64,000 nt of DNA from CAYXAA01 sp964462985 (GCA_964462985.1 CAYXAA010000024.1:1-64000); one strand, 5' to 3'. Positions 49,996 through 59,417 are shown, counted from the first letter of the stretch. The notes: generated by a model not told the origin, from the letters alone. Numbers and translations: made by a program.

Positions 49996-50526
49996 ATGTC
50001 GAGAGCAATCGGACTGTCCGGGATCGCCGCAAAATCCGGTGGCGCGGAGGCGGTTGGCAGCACGTCCTTTTCACCGGTGCATGTCGATGAACTTGCCATG
50101 AAGCCGGCGCCGATCGATCCGAGCTGGATCATAGAAGGCACGCCGGTCGCACGCTACGCGCCGCTTGCCACGGGGAGTGATACTTATGCTTCCACCGCGG
50201 TGTGGGACTGCACCGCCGGTCGGTTCAACTGGTACTTTGGCGGCGACGAGGCGGTCTACATCCTGGAGGGGGAGGTTGTTGTCACCGCGCCGACAGGCGA
50301 ATCCCGCTGGCTCCGCGGCGGCGATACTGCCTATTTCCCTGCCGGAACCTGGTTCGTCTGGAACGTGCCCGCCTATGTGCGCAAAGTGGCCTTCTGCCAC
50401 GATGTGCTGCCGCCCGTGGCCCGCCTGCCCGTCAAGGTGCTGCGCAAGCTCGACATGATAGGCCGCAAGCTGTTCGGCGACGTGCTTCCACCGGTGTCCG
50501 AGGCGAAGGATCGCGGCGCCGCCTGA
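49996..50526 (+). CDS. cupin-domain protein
   Basis: A 176-residue protein. The cupin-3 type core is ASTAVWDCTAGRFNWYFGGDEAVYILEGEVVVTAPTGESRWLRGGDTAYFPAGTWFVWNVPAYVRKVAFCHD, including the G-D-E-x(6)-G and P-x-G-x(n)-W motifs; the usual His ligands are replaced by other residues in the first motif. Enzymatic role unknown. Start at MSRAIGLSG after GGAAGGGAG; 30 upstream bases are open but not family-like. Confidence 0.82.
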   Translation: MSRAIGLSGIAAKSGGAEAVGSTSFSPVHVDELAMKPAPIDPSWIIEGTPVARYAPLATGSDTYASTAVWDCTAGRFNWYFGGDEAVYILEGEVVVTAPTGESRWLRGGDTAYFPAGTWFVWNVPAYVRKVAFCHDVLPPVARLPVKVLRKLDMIGRKLFGDVLPPVSEAKDRGAA

Positions 50527-50603
50527 TCGGCCGAGTCGCGGGCGGGCTGTTCAAGGCAGGTGCCGAGGAGTAGCCTGCTTCTCCCGAGTATGAGGACACG
50601 CCG

Positions 50604-51131
50604 ATGCCGACGGATCTCATTCTGACCGTGATCGCCAAGGATCGACCGGGTCTGGTCGAGCGTCTTGCGAACGTGGTCGCCGCCCAGGACGGCAACTGGA
50701 TTGAAAGCTCTATGGCGCGGCTCGGGGGAGAATTTGCTGGAATTGTACATATCGAGGTCGACGAAGCCCGCCTTGCCCCACTCGAAAGTGCTCTCAACGC
50801 GTTGGCTCGGGACGGCATCTCTGTCACCATCCGCCACGGGATAACCCCGGCTGCATCGGAGGCGGAAGGTCGTGTCGCGCATCTGTCGCTGGTGTGCCAG
50901 GACCATCCCGGTATCGTCCATGCGGTCGCCGCCGCCCTTGCCCGCCATGGCGTCAGCATCGATGAGCTTGCGACGGAAGTCTTCCCCGGCTCGATGAGCG
51001 GCGAACGCATGTTCGGCGCAGAAGCCGATATCATCCTGCCGCCCGGCGTGGCCGAGGACGAATTGCGTGGTGCGCTGGAAGCGCTCGCCGGCGACTTGAT
51101 GGCCGAAATCGATCTCAGTGATGCAGAGTAG
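50604..51131 (+). CDS. double-ACT-domain protein, GcvR-like
   Basis: A 175-residue protein made of two ACT domains: ILTVIAKDRPGLVERLANVVAAQDGNWIESSMARLGGEFAGIVHIEVDE and VAHLSLVCQDHPGIVHAVAAALARHGVSIDELATEVFPGSMSGERMFGAEADIILPPG. The layout is that of GcvR, the accessory repressor of glycine cleavage in enterics; in alphaproteobacteria the role is unproven. It lies 77 bp after the cupin gene on the same strand. GAGGACACGCCG precedes the ATG. Confidence 0.85.
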   Translation: MPTDLILTVIAKDRPGLVERLANVVAAQDGNWIESSMARLGGEFAGIVHIEVDEARLAPLESALNALARDGISVTIRHGITPAASEAEGRVAHLSLVCQDHPGIVHAVAAALARHGVSIDELATEVFPGSMSGERMFGAEADIILPPGVAEDELRGALEALAGDLMAEIDLSDAE

Positions 51132-51494
51132 AACGCACTTTCTGCGGGTATGTGCCCGTCGCTTCTGCTGGCATCAGCCGCTGATCGCCACGAGGTGGTT
51201 GTTCGACGAGATGCCGCCCCGCCCGGCCAGCGGCTCTAGCGGATCGTCAGGCAAGGCACAGTAACTCGGGCCGCCGCACCCCCGTCGGAGATCAGAAACC
51301 CCCGCCTCATCAAACGGCGCCACGCCGCAGCCGTCGACGAAATCCGGCCTTTGGATTTGAAAACCTCAAAGGATTGTCGCGATCAGTCTGGCGGGCCGGC
51401 GTTTGTCCAGCGCCTTTCAGGCTTGGTGTGAATTGTTGCCGCAAAACCGGAGGGAAGGCGGCAAGCCGCTGGTGCGGCTTGCCGAGATTGGTTC
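51132..51494. other. convergent intergenic region with a strong stem-loop
   Basis: 363 bp between the ends of the ACT and OmpA genes. A perfect stem-loop, GGCAAGCCGC and GCGGCTTGCC around TGGT, lies at 51460-51483, 11 bp beyond the OmpA stop. No T run follows on either strand, so it may be an RNA-stabilising hairpin or a weak terminator. No gene or other repeat was recognised. Confidence 0.5.
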
Positions 51495-52046
51495 TCACGG
51501 TCCTTCCGTAGCAGGGTCGGGGGCGCTTTCGTCCTTCTCCTTACGCAGGTTTGAGACCACCCGGCGATTCTGTGCCTTGCATTCGATATCGGCACAGTCC
51601 CGCACCAGCCGTTCCTTGGCGTAGCCCTTGGCCCACAGTCGCCTTGCGTCTACGCCCCGGGAGACGAGGTAAGCCATCACGACGTCGGCACGCCTTTGCG
51701 ACAGCGCCCGGTTGGCCTCCAGGCTGCCGGGATCGTCGGCGTGGCCCTGTAGCTTCATGAACCAGCTCGGATAGCGCTGAAGCCAAGCGGCTTGGGCGTC
51801 AAGGGTCCGCTTCGCGGTGTCGTCCAGTTCGGCCGAGCCCTGCGCGAAATAGGTCCGCCGGCCGACGTTGACGATGAAGTCCTGCTCGCTGCCTGCGACG
51901 ACCTTTTCGAAACCAGGTGCCGGTGCATTCGTGACATCAGGCGTCGATGCGATCTCGGCTGTGTTGCAGCCGCCGACTAGGGCGGTCAGCGCCAGGGCTG
52001 CCGCCAGGAAACCGGTCCGCAGACCGGCATTACTCGATAGGATCAT
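51495..52046 (-). CDS. OmpA-family lipoprotein (Pal-like)
   Basis: A 183-residue outer-membrane lipoprotein. The signal peptide LAAALALTALVGGC ends in a lipobox with Cys27. The OmpA domain is VNVGRRTYFAQGSAELDDTAKRTLDAQAAWLQRYPSWFMKLQGHADDPGSLEANRALSQRRADVVMAYLVSRGVDARRLWAKGYAKERLV, with the peptidoglycan-binding GHAD-x(8)-N-LS-RR pattern. The Tol genes are absent, so it is probably a Pal relative rather than Pal itself. GGGGGAGGCGT precedes the ATG. It follows the L,D-transpeptidase by 65 bp on the same strand. Confidence 0.88.
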   Translation of the reverse strand: MILSSNAGLRTGFLAAALALTALVGGCNTAEIASTPDVTNAPAPGFEKVVAGSEQDFIVNVGRRTYFAQGSAELDDTAKRTLDAQAAWLQRYPSWFMKLQGHADDPGSLEANRALSQRRADVVMAYLVSRGVDARRLWAKGYAKERLVRDCADIECKAQNRRVVSNLRKEKDESAPDPATEGP

Positions 52047-52111
52047 ACGCCTCCCCCGGGCTCGCCGACGTTCCCAACCTGATTCGCGCGATGGCCCTTC
52101 CGCCTCCGCGC

Positions 52112-52777
52112 TCATCCCGCGCTCGCCTCGATCACCTCCGCCGGCGCGCCGAGGTGCTCGAGGACGAGCACGCGGGTGCCGATCGGACAGCGCTGATAGA
52201 GGTCGATGATGTCTTCCGGGAACATGCGGATGCAGCCGGATGAGACGTTGCTGCCGATCGACCACGGTTCCAGGGTGCCGTGGATTCGATAGCCCAGGTC
52301 CCGCTTGTCGCGGTAAAGATACATCGCCCGCGGACCCAGAGGGTTGTTGGCGGCGCCTCCTTCGACCAGTCGCGGCAGGTCTGGCTGGCGCTTCAGCATT
52401 TCGGGGGGCGGAACCCAACGTGGCCACAACGCCTTGCGGTCGATTCGGGCGTGGCCGAACCACTGGAAGCCTTCCCTGCCGACCCCGACACCGTAACGCA
52501 GGGCAGTGTTGTTCTCCCATACCCAGTAGAGAAAATGGTGCTGGGTATCGATCACCACCGTGCCGGGAGGCTCGGTGCTGAAGTATTTGACCATTTGCCG
52601 CTTCCACTGCGGTTTGATCGCGGCAAAGTTGGTGAGCCGATAGCTGTACCCGGTGTCCTGTGCAACCCCGGAGAACCATTTCGAGGCCGCGCCCTGGCCC
52701 AATGCCGGCAGGGGCAGCATCGCTGCGGCTGCAGCCGAGCCTGCGCCCGCCAGCAACGATCTGCGCGTCAATTCCAT
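52112..52777 (-). CDS. L,D-transpeptidase (YkuD domain), Tat-exported
   Basis: A 221-residue cell-wall enzyme. The N terminus MELTRRSLLAGAGSAAAAAMLPLPALGQGA has a twin-arginine motif. The YkuD catalytic block YRIHGTLEPWSIGSNVSSGCIRMFPEDIIDLYQRCPIGTRVLVLE contains His in RIHGT and the nucleophile Cys182 in SSGCIRM. Such enzymes form 3-3 cross-links or attach proteins to peptidoglycan. Start at MELTRRS, preceded by AAGGGAGGAG. It is followed by the OmpA-type lipoprotein, so the pair may act together on the envelope. Confidence 0.93.
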   Translation of the reverse strand: MELTRRSLLAGAGSAAAAAMLPLPALGQGAASKWFSGVAQDTGYSYRLTNFAAIKPQWKRQMVKYFSTEPPGTVVIDTQHHFLYWVWENNTALRYGVGVGREGFQWFGHARIDRKALWPRWVPPPEMLKRQPDLPRLVEGGAANNPLGPRAMYLYRDKRDLGYRIHGTLEPWSIGSNVSSGCIRMFPEDIIDLYQRCPIGTRVLVLEHLGAPAEVIEASAG

Positions 52778-53057
52778 CCGAACTCCTCCCTTTCCGCCGG
52801 CCTCCCTCGATTCCGGCGTGAGGCGGCCACCCTTCCACACCCCGTCGTTTCCGAGAAGTCGAGGGTACGGCAGTGCTGCGTATTACGTTTCAAGTCCCTC
52901 GCAAGGTCAACCTGTGACGACATTGTGTCGGCCCGACGGTGAATTTCTTGAGAACGGTGTTGCAAACTCGCTCTGTCCGGTTCGGAGATGATCACCCGCG
53001 CCTATCGCCCTCGCCGAGAAGTCGGCGCGTGCCGGCGATCGGACCGCGCCCCCCTCT

Positions 53058-53846
53058 TCAGCCCGGCGAGTCCTGTACCCGGAGGAACCGGCCGGCGATG
53101 CTGGCCTCCATGCGCACCATGTACTCCTGAGCTGCCGCCATGTGCCCGGCCATAATCTCGCGGGCAGCCGCGGAATCGCCTGCTCTCAACGCGCGCAGCA
53201 GCCGGATCTGGTAATGAATGGCCGTGTCCCGGAGAACGGGATGAGGTGTGTCGTAGATTCGCCTGCATACGACTGTCTCACGCAGCAGGGTCTGCAGGAA
53301 GCGGCAGAACAGGCCCAGCACCGGGTTGGGGCAAAGATCCGCGAGCACGCTGTGGAAGTCGAGCTCGGCGAGACGCTGGGCGTATTCCTCTTCTGCAGTC
53401 GCAGGAGGCGCATCGTAGAGGCGCATGGTCCGTTCCAGCCGGGCGAAGTCGGCCTCAGAGAGCCGTCCGGCGAGTGTTGCGGCGAGCTCAGGTTCAAGCT
53501 CGCACCGCACTTCGTAGATGTCGGTAATGGTTGGCGTTCGGAACAGAAAGTAGTTCGACATCAGCGCCATCGCCCGCTGCGGGTCGATCTCGCTGAGGAA
53601 GACACCGCCACCCGGGCCGGTGCGGGTGCGAATCAGGCCCTGCGAGCGCAGTGCACTGAGCGCCTCGCGTACCGATCCTTTCGAGGCGCGGAAAAGCTGC
53701 ATCAGCTCCCGCTCGGCGGGGAGGCGATCCCCTGGGCGCAGACCCCTTTCGTAGATCATGTCCTTGATCTGTTCGCTGATGCTCTCCTTTCGTCGTCGGC
53801 GCAGGGGCGACGTGCTCAGCGGATCTTGGGTGGTGATGTCAGTCAT
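53058..53846 (-). CDS. GntR-family regulator (FadR/FCD type) of the peptide transporter
   Basis: A 262-residue regulator. The winged helix at residues about 18-90 is SISEQIKDMIYERGLRPGDRLPAERELMQLFRASKGSVREALSALRSQGLIRTRTGPGGGVFLSE. The FCD effector domain follows with TITDIYEVRCELEPELAATLAGRLSEADFARLE, LDFHSVLADLCPNPVL and AAREIMAGHMAAAQEYM, giving the D-x(3)-H-x(n)-H metal-site pattern. It overlaps the ABC ATPase gene by 8 bp and so is the last gene of the transporter operon. The direct repeats at 59469-59511 are its likely target. Confidence 0.92.
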   Translation of the reverse strand: MTDITTQDPLSTSPLRRRRKESISEQIKDMIYERGLRPGDRLPAERELMQLFRASKGSVREALSALRSQGLIRTRTGPGGGVFLSEIDPQRAMALMSNYFLFRTPTITDIYEVRCELEPELAATLAGRLSEADFARLERTMRLYDAPPATAEEEYAQRLAELDFHSVLADLCPNPVLGLFCRFLQTLLRETVVCRRIYDTPHPVLRDTAIHYQIRLLRALRAGDSAAAREIMAGHMAAAQEYMVRMEASIAGRFLRVQDSPG

Positions 53847-54810
53847 TCTGGTTCAGAGGATGAAAGCACGCAGCCAGGTGGCTGCCTGCTGACGTGAGCG
53901 GGGGCAATTTCTCTTTGCACATTTCATCGGCGCGTGGACAGCGGGACGCGAACGCACAGCCCGGCGGCGGATTGATAGGGTCAGGCAGATCGGTCGGCCC
54001 CTCCTCCGCATCGATCCTGCGCCGTCCAGGGACCGGCGCCGAGCGCATTAGAAGCGCGGTATAGGGATGAAGCGGTCGCGAGCAGACCTCGCGCGCTGGC
54101 CCGACCTCCACGATCCGGCCAAAATACATCACTGCAACGCGATCGCAGACGCTTTCGATGACGCTGAGGTCGTGACTGATGAAGACGTAGGTCAGCCCAA
54201 ACTGGTGCTTCAATTTCTGGAGAAGATTCAAAACTTGTGCCTGAATCGACACGTCCAGCGCCGAGACCGGCTCATCGAGAACGATGACCTTTGGCTCGGC
54301 GGCCAAGGCCCGGGCGATTCCGATGCGTTGCGCCTGCCCACCGGAAAATTCGTGCGGATAGCGATCAAGAAATTCGTGGTGCAGCCCGACAGCCTCCATA
54401 AGGTCCTGGAGCCTGTCGTGCCGCATCGCCGCATCGAGCCCCAGCAGCCGGTGCATCGGCGCTTCGAGTGTCTGGCGGATGGTCTTGCGTGGATTGAGCG
54501 AGGCGACCGGATCCTGGAACACATATTGTATATGCCTGGCGAGTATGCGGTGATCGCGCCGTGCGAGCTCCGTCGCCTCCTGACCATCAAGCCGTATCGT
54601 GCCCGCGGTGGGCTGGTCCAGTCCGACGAGCATACGGGCGAGCGTCGACTTCCCACAGCCGGATTCGCCGACGATGCCCAGCGTCTCGCCCTTGGCAACA
54701 GCCAGGCTGGCGCCCTGGACGGCGTGGACGGCAGGTCGCCGCGCGCCGAGCAGTGAGCGGCCCCCGCCGAACGTCCGCGTCAGGTTTTCGGCGACGATCG
54801 CGACACTCAC
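53839..54810 (-). CDS. peptide ABC transporter ATP-binding protein (DppF/OppF type)
   Basis: A 323-residue ATPase. Walker A GESGCGKST, Q-loop YVFQDPVASLNPRKTIRQTL, signature FSGGQAQRIGIARALA, Walker B VIVLDEPVSALD and the H-loop FISHDLSV are intact. The C-terminal oligopeptide-transporter extension (DLPDPINPPPGCAFASRCPRADEMCKEKLPPL) has the cysteines that bind an iron-sulfur cluster in DppD/DppF. ATGA overlap with the upstream permease-ATPase gene. Confidence 0.94.
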   Translation of the reverse strand: MSVAIVAENLTRTFGGGRSLLGARRPAVHAVQGASLAVAKGETLGIVGESGCGKSTLARMLVGLDQPTAGTIRLDGQEATELARRDHRILARHIQYVFQDPVASLNPRKTIRQTLEAPMHRLLGLDAAMRHDRLQDLMEAVGLHHEFLDRYPHEFSGGQAQRIGIARALAAEPKVIVLDEPVSALDVSIQAQVLNLLQKLKHQFGLTYVFISHDLSVIESVCDRVAVMYFGRIVEVGPAREVCSRPLHPYTALLMRSAPVPGRRRIDAEEGPTDLPDPINPPPGCAFASRCPRADEMCKEKLPPLTSAGSHLAACFHPLNQND

Positions 54811-56729
54811 GCCTGCCTCCAGAACGGTTTGATGCAGCGGGCGCTTCGGTCCTCGGCAACCGCATCAAGCAATATCTCGCCCTCCCGGCAGCGGGCCTCG
54901 ACGATGGGACAGCGGTCGGCGAAGGCGCAGCCGGGAGGCAGTCGGTCGACCGGCGGCGGCAGGCCTTCGATGGCATCAAGCCGGCGGTCGGGCGCGCCCA
55001 GCACGGGAACACAGTCGATCAGTTTACGGGTGTAGGGATGCGCCGGATTGGCCAGAACCTGTTCGGTCGGACCGGATTCGACGATACGTCCGGCGTACAT
55101 CACCGCGATCCGGTCGCAGAGTTCTGAAACGACGCCGAGGTCGTGGGTGATAAAGAGGACTGCGGAGCCGCGTTCGCGCGACAATTGGCGCAGCAGTTTG
55201 AGGATCTGTGCCTGTACGGTGACGTCGAGGGCCGTCGTCGGCTCGTCGGCGATGATGAGTTTGGGATCGTTGGCCAGCGCCATGGCGATGCAGATGCGCT
55301 GGCGCATGCCGCCGGAGAGCTCGTGTGGAAAGGCATCGAATCGGGCCCGGGCAGACGGGATCTGGACGCGCTCGAGAAGGTCGAGCGCCCGAGCTTCCGC
55401 CTCGCGGCGCGACAGCGGCTGGTGCGCCTGCAAGGCCTCCACGATCTGGGCGCCGACCGGGAAAAGCGGATGCAGCGTGGTCAGCGGATCCTGAAAGACA
55501 TACGCTACCTGGCCGCCCCGCAGCCGCCGGAGGTCCTTGAATGATGCAGCAAGCTGATCGCGGTCATCGATCAGCACGCGGCCGGCGGTGATCGTCCCCG
55601 GCGGCGATGGAACCAGCCTCAACAGAGACAAGGCCGTCACCGATTTACCAGAGCCCGATTCCCCGACAAGCCCGACCCGCTCGCCGGGAGAGAGCGTGAG
55701 ATCGACACCTCCCACTGCCTTGTAGACGCGGGGCCCGATGCGAAATTCCGTGTGGAGATCTGCGACGGCAAGCACCGCTTCGGACTTCGGCGCCTCCGGC
55801 GGGGCCTCGCGCCGAACGGCAGTCATAGGGCCCGGCGCGGCAAGACTTCCTGATTTCAGCCGTGGGTCCAGCGCATCGCGGATGCCATCTCCCACCAGGT
55901 TGATGCTCATCACCAGGATGAAGATCATTAGGCCGGGGATCACCGACACGAAAGCCGCGGTGAACAACAGCTTGCGGCCTTCGCCTAGCATCGAGCCGAG
56001 ATCCGCCTGCGGGGGCTGTGCACCGAGGCCGAGGAAGGAAAGGCCGGCGGTTTCCAGGATCATCCAGCCAACAGTGGTCGACATCGTGATGACGATGGTG
56101 GGAAGCACGTTCGGCAGCACCTCCCGGAACAGGATCACCGTATGCGACGCACCGGAGAGCCGTGCGGCATCGACGAATTCGCGGCGCGACAGGCCGAGCG
56201 TGATGCCACGAATGTTGCGGGCAAAGAACGGGATGTTGACGATCGCAATTGCGTAAAGCGCATTGATCAATCCTGGTCCCAGCACCGCCACGATTCCGAG
56301 TGCAAGCAGGATGTAGGGAAAGGCCATGACGAGATCGATGCCGCGCATCAGGGCACTGTCGGTCGTCCCGCCTGCGTAGCCTGCGACAAGGCCGATCAGC
56401 GAGCCGACCAGCGCCGCAATCAACGTCGCCGACAGGCCGATGACGATCGAGACCCGGGTGCCCCACAGCAACCGCGAGAGCAGGTCGCGACCGAGATGGT
56501 CGGTTCCAAGAAGGTGCCCTTCCGCGCCAGGCGCGAGTAGGCGCTGCGCCGGGTTCGTGACATCTGGGTCCGCCAGGGGCAGAATCGGCGTTGCAGCGGC
56601 AAGCACGACGATCAGCGTAAGCAGCACGAGGCCCACGGCCGAAAGGCGGTTCGCCACCAGGAGCCGGAGCAGCGAGGGGCGCCCGCTGCGTTCGGCAGGC
56701 TTTTTTTGCGGAACAGCGACCGAGACCAT
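54807..56729 (-). CDS. fused peptide ABC transporter permease and ATP-binding protein (DppC-DppD)
   Basis: A 640-residue fusion. Residues 1 to about 290 are a DppC-type permease: N-terminal helix LSAVGLVLLTLIVVLAAATPI, HLLGTDHLGRDLLSRLLWGTRVSIVIGLSATLIAALVGSLIGLVAGYAGG, and the EAA loop RREFVDAARLSGASHTVILFREVLPNVLPTIVI. After a Pro/Ala-rich linker (SGSLAAPGPMTAVRREAPPEAPKSEAV) comes a full DppD-type ATPase: GESGSGKSV, YVFQDPLTTLHPLFPVG, LSGGMRQRICIAMALA, LIIADEPTTALD, FITHDLGV and the C-terminal CAFADRCPIVEARC extension. Starts by TGATG overlap with the upstream permease. Such fusions occur sporadically in the Opp/Dpp family. Confidence 0.93.
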   Translation of the reverse strand: MVSVAVPQKKPAERSGRPSLLRLLVANRLSAVGLVLLTLIVVLAAATPILPLADPDVTNPAQRLLAPGAEGHLLGTDHLGRDLLSRLLWGTRVSIVIGLSATLIAALVGSLIGLVAGYAGGTTDSALMRGIDLVMAFPYILLALGIVAVLGPGLINALYAIAIVNIPFFARNIRGITLGLSRREFVDAARLSGASHTVILFREVLPNVLPTIVITMSTTVGWMILETAGLSFLGLGAQPPQADLGSMLGEGRKLLFTAAFVSVIPGLMIFILVMSINLVGDGIRDALDPRLKSGSLAAPGPMTAVRREAPPEAPKSEAVLAVADLHTEFRIGPRVYKAVGGVDLTLSPGERVGLVGESGSGKSVTALSLLRLVPSPPGTITAGRVLIDDRDQLAASFKDLRRLRGGQVAYVFQDPLTTLHPLFPVGAQIVEALQAHQPLSRREAEARALDLLERVQIPSARARFDAFPHELSGGMRQRICIAMALANDPKLIIADEPTTALDVTVQAQILKLLRQLSRERGSAVLFITHDLGVVSELCDRIAVMYAGRIVESGPTEQVLANPAHPYTRKLIDCVPVLGAPDRRLDAIEGLPPPVDRLPPGCAFADRCPIVEARCREGEILLDAVAEDRSARCIKPFWRQA

Positions 56730-57685
56730 CAGCGCAGCCTCGGATCGACGATCGTCTGGGCGACGTCGGCCAGCAGGTTGAAAAGGACGTAGCTCGCGGC
56801 CACCACCAGGACGCCGCCTTGCACGAGCAGAAGGTCGCGGGTCGAGATGGCGTTGACCAGCATTCGGCCAATGCCGGGCCATTGGAAGACGGTCTCGATA
56901 TAGACCGCACCGCCAAGCACGAAGCCGGCCTGAATACCGATGACCGGAATGACGGCGACAAGCGCCGCCTTGAAGGCGTGGCGGTAGATGACCCGCCGCT
57001 CCGATACACCCTTTGCGCGCGCCGTGCGAATGTAGTCCTGGCGTAGAACTTCGAGCATGGCGGTGCGCGTCAGCCGGGCGATGACCGCCGTCGCCACAAC
57101 CGCAAGGGTGAAGGCGGGCATTGCCAGATGAGACAGCAGGTCGGGCAGGTCTCCGCCGCCGTAGATCGCGTACATGCCAGACGGCGGCAGCCAGCGCAGC
57201 TGCACGGCAAACAGCATGATCAGCAGGAGCCCGAGCCAGAATGACGGCGTCGAGATGCCGATGAGGACGAGGAATGTGACAATCCGGTCGGCCCAGCCGA
57301 ACTGACGGACGGCGGAAACGATCCCTGCGACGATGCCGAGGATCGAGCACAGGACAAGGGCGGCTCCGGCCAGGATCAGCGTCGCACCGAATCGTTCGAA
57401 GACTTCATCGACGACCGGGCGATTGAGCGCGTAGCTGCGCCCCATATCGCCCTGCAGCAGGTTTGCGAGCCAGATGACATATTGCTCGAAAAGCGACTTA
57501 TCGAGGCCAAGCTGACGATTGAGCCGCTCGACATTCTCCGGTGTTGCATAGCTGCCGAGGATGGCGGTGGCCGGATCGCCCGGAATCAGCGCCATCATGG
57601 CAAAGACAATGACTGACAGCCCGAACAGGATCGGGATCGTCGCGATCAGGCGCTTGCCGATATAGACCCACATGACGCCGATCAC
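56729..57685 (-). CDS. peptide ABC transporter permease (DppB type)
   Basis: A 318-residue permease with six membrane helices. The N terminus KRLIATIPILFGLSVIVFAMMALIPGDPATAILG, the ISTPSFWLGLLLIMLFAVQLRWLPPSGM segment and the EAA loop RLTRTAMLEVLRQDYIRTARAKGVSERRVIYRHAFKAALVAVIPVIGIQAGFVLGGAVYIETVFQWPGIGRMLVNAI define DppB/OppB. It lies 169 bp after the binding-protein gene. ATG 57685 or 57673 may be used. Confidence 0.94.
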   Translation of the reverse strand: MIGVMWVYIGKRLIATIPILFGLSVIVFAMMALIPGDPATAILGSYATPENVERLNRQLGLDKSLFEQYVIWLANLLQGDMGRSYALNRPVVDEVFERFGATLILAGAALVLCSILGIVAGIVSAVRQFGWADRIVTFLVLIGISTPSFWLGLLLIMLFAVQLRWLPPSGMYAIYGGGDLPDLLSHLAMPAFTLAVVATAVIARLTRTAMLEVLRQDYIRTARAKGVSERRVIYRHAFKAALVAVIPVIGIQAGFVLGGAVYIETVFQWPGIGRMLVNAISTRDLLLVQGGVLVVAASYVLFNLLADVAQTIVDPRLR

Positions 57686-57854
57686 TCCATCGCCGCAGCG
57701 GGTTCACCTGTCGCTGTCAGCCGGCAGTGCAACCGCGCGTGGGCAGCGACCTCGCGCCAGTCCGGGTTCTTGACAACCCGAATGCCGGCCTGACTGCGGG
57801 CAAGCGTCAGGCCGATCACACGGGGCCGCGAGACGGGCGCATCCATTGCAGAGC

Positions 57855-59417
57855 TCAGTTCTTCACCACGTCATGCAGGAGCAGGAAGAACGAGGGTTGC
57901 AGCTCAAAGCCTTCGACGCGGACGCTCGTCACCGCATTCTGTTTCCAGTTGGCGACGAAGGCCCAGGGCGCATCGTCGTAGACGATCTCTTGCATTTGCT
58001 TGTAGAGCTCGGCCCGCTTGGCCTGGTCGGTTTCCCGCCGCGCTTCCTCGAGCAGCTTGTCCACTTCGGGATTGGAGTAGTAGCCGGAATTGAAGCCTCC
58101 TTGGTCAGGGAAGGCATCAGTGCGCAGCGCGAGATATGGCAGGGTGTCGGGATCGTTGGTCATCCACGCCATCTCGGCCATGTCGGCCTTGCCTTCGAGG
58201 CCCGGGTTCACCTTGCCGAGGAAGGTGTTCCACTCGTAGGTTTCGATCTTTACGTCGAGGCCAACCTTGGCGAGATCGGCCTGGATCGCTGCGCCCATGG
58301 CTACCGGGTCGAGCATGCCCGAGCCGCCTTCGGTGACGTAGAAGGTCAAGCTCGCGCCCTCGGCGCCCGCCTCGGCGAGAAGCTGCTTTGCCTTCTCCGG
58401 ATCGTGCGGGTAGGGCTCGAGCGCATCGTTGTGCGCCCATGCGAAGGCCGGCGGCGTGGGGCCAGCCGCCACCTCGGCTGTACCCTGCAGCACATTCTCG
58501 ACCAGCGCCGTCTTGTCGATCGCGTAGTTGACCGCCTGGCGCACCCGCTTGTCCGCCATCGGGCCTTCCTTGGCATTCAGGATCAGGAACCACAGATGGG
58601 GGCCGGCCTGCTCGTAGACCTTGAAGGCCCCGTCGTCCCGGAAGTTTGCCACGTTGTCGGGCGGCACCTCGACCATCACGTCGACACCCCCCGACAGCAT
58701 CTCGGCGACCCGGGTATTGGCGTCCGTGATCGGTCGGTACACCACAGCTTGAAGCTGTGGCGCACCATCCCAGTAATCGGGGTTCGCCTCGACCACGACC
58801 CGGGAGTTTGATTGCCATTCTGCGAACCGGAACGGGCCGGTGCCAGACGGATTGCGGCCGAAATCTTGGCCATGCTGCATCACCGCTTCCGGGGAAACGA
58901 TCAGCCCGGTCGGATAGGCAAGGTTCGACAGGAACGGTGCGTAGGGCTCCTTCAGCTTGAAGACCACCGTCTGCGGATCGGGTGCCTCTATGGTTTCGAC
59001 CGCGCTGAAGAAGAAGCTCAATGGAAACGGGCCGGTATCGTGCTGCGGATGGCTTTCGTCCAGCATCCGCTCGAAGTTGAACTTGACCGCCTCCGAATTG
59101 AACGGCGACCCATCGTGGAACGTCACGCCCTCACGCAGTGTGAAGGTGTAGGTCTTGCCATCCTCGCTGATCGTCCATTCGGTCGCCAGAGCCGGTTCGA
59201 CCTCCAGGGTGCCCGGCTTGTAGCGCACGAGCCCGTCATAGACGTTCATCAGGATGCGAAAATCGTTCACGGCAGTGACCGCGTGGGGATCCAGCGATTT
59301 CGGCTCGGCAATCTGCGCTACCACCAGCACGCCGGGAGGCGTCTGCGCGGTCGCTGTTCCGCTCAGTGCAACGAGGGCGAACGTCGCGGCGGCAATCCAA
59401 CGGAAGGGTGGGAGCAT
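57855..59417 (-). CDS. periplasmic peptide-binding protein of the ABC transporter (DppA/OppA type)
   Basis: A 520-residue solute-binding protein with a signal peptide (WIAAATFALVALSGTATAQ). SBP family 5 signatures: LVVAQIAEPKSLDPHAVTAVNDFRILMNVYDGLVRYKPGTLEVEPALATEWTISEDGKTYTFTLREGVTFHDGSPFNSEAVKFNFERML, RNPSGTGPFRFAEWQSNSRVVVEANPDYW, DKRVRQAVNYAIDKTALVENVLQG. It brings di- or oligopeptides, or similar amide compounds, to the DppB/CD/F complex. GGAGGACTGCCG precedes the ATG. First gene of the operon, divergent from the amidohydrolase. Confidence 0.94.
   Translation of the reverse strand: MLPPFRWIAAATFALVALSGTATAQTPPGVLVVAQIAEPKSLDPHAVTAVNDFRILMNVYDGLVRYKPGTLEVEPALATEWTISEDGKTYTFTLREGVTFHDGSPFNSEAVKFNFERMLDESHPQHDTGPFPLSFFFSAVETIEAPDPQTVVFKLKEPYAPFLSNLAYPTGLIVSPEAVMQHGQDFGRNPSGTGPFRFAEWQSNSRVVVEANPDYWDGAPQLQAVVYRPITDANTRVAEMLSGGVDVMVEVPPDNVANFRDDGAFKVYEQAGPHLWFLILNAKEGPMADKRVRQAVNYAIDKTALVENVLQGTAEVAAGPTPPAFAWAHNDALEPYPHDPEKAKQLLAEAGAEGASLTFYVTEGGSGMLDPVAMGAAIQADLAKVGLDVKIETYEWNTFLGKVNPGLEGKADMAEMAWMTNDPDTLPYLALRTDAFPDQGGFNSGYYSNPEVDKLLEEARRETDQAKRAELYKQMQEIVYDDAPWAFVANWKQNAVTSVRVEGFELQPSFFLLLHDVVKN

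Noticed and set aside
51460..51483. Strong stem-loop read as a rho-independent terminator
   Set aside because: No T run follows on either strand, so it is reported only as a stem-loop.
56730..57350. Upstream extension of the permease-ATPase fusion to 847 residues
   Set aside because: The extension lies wholly inside dppB in another frame and is Arg/Pro-rich; the TGATG overlap at 56729 gives a natural start.
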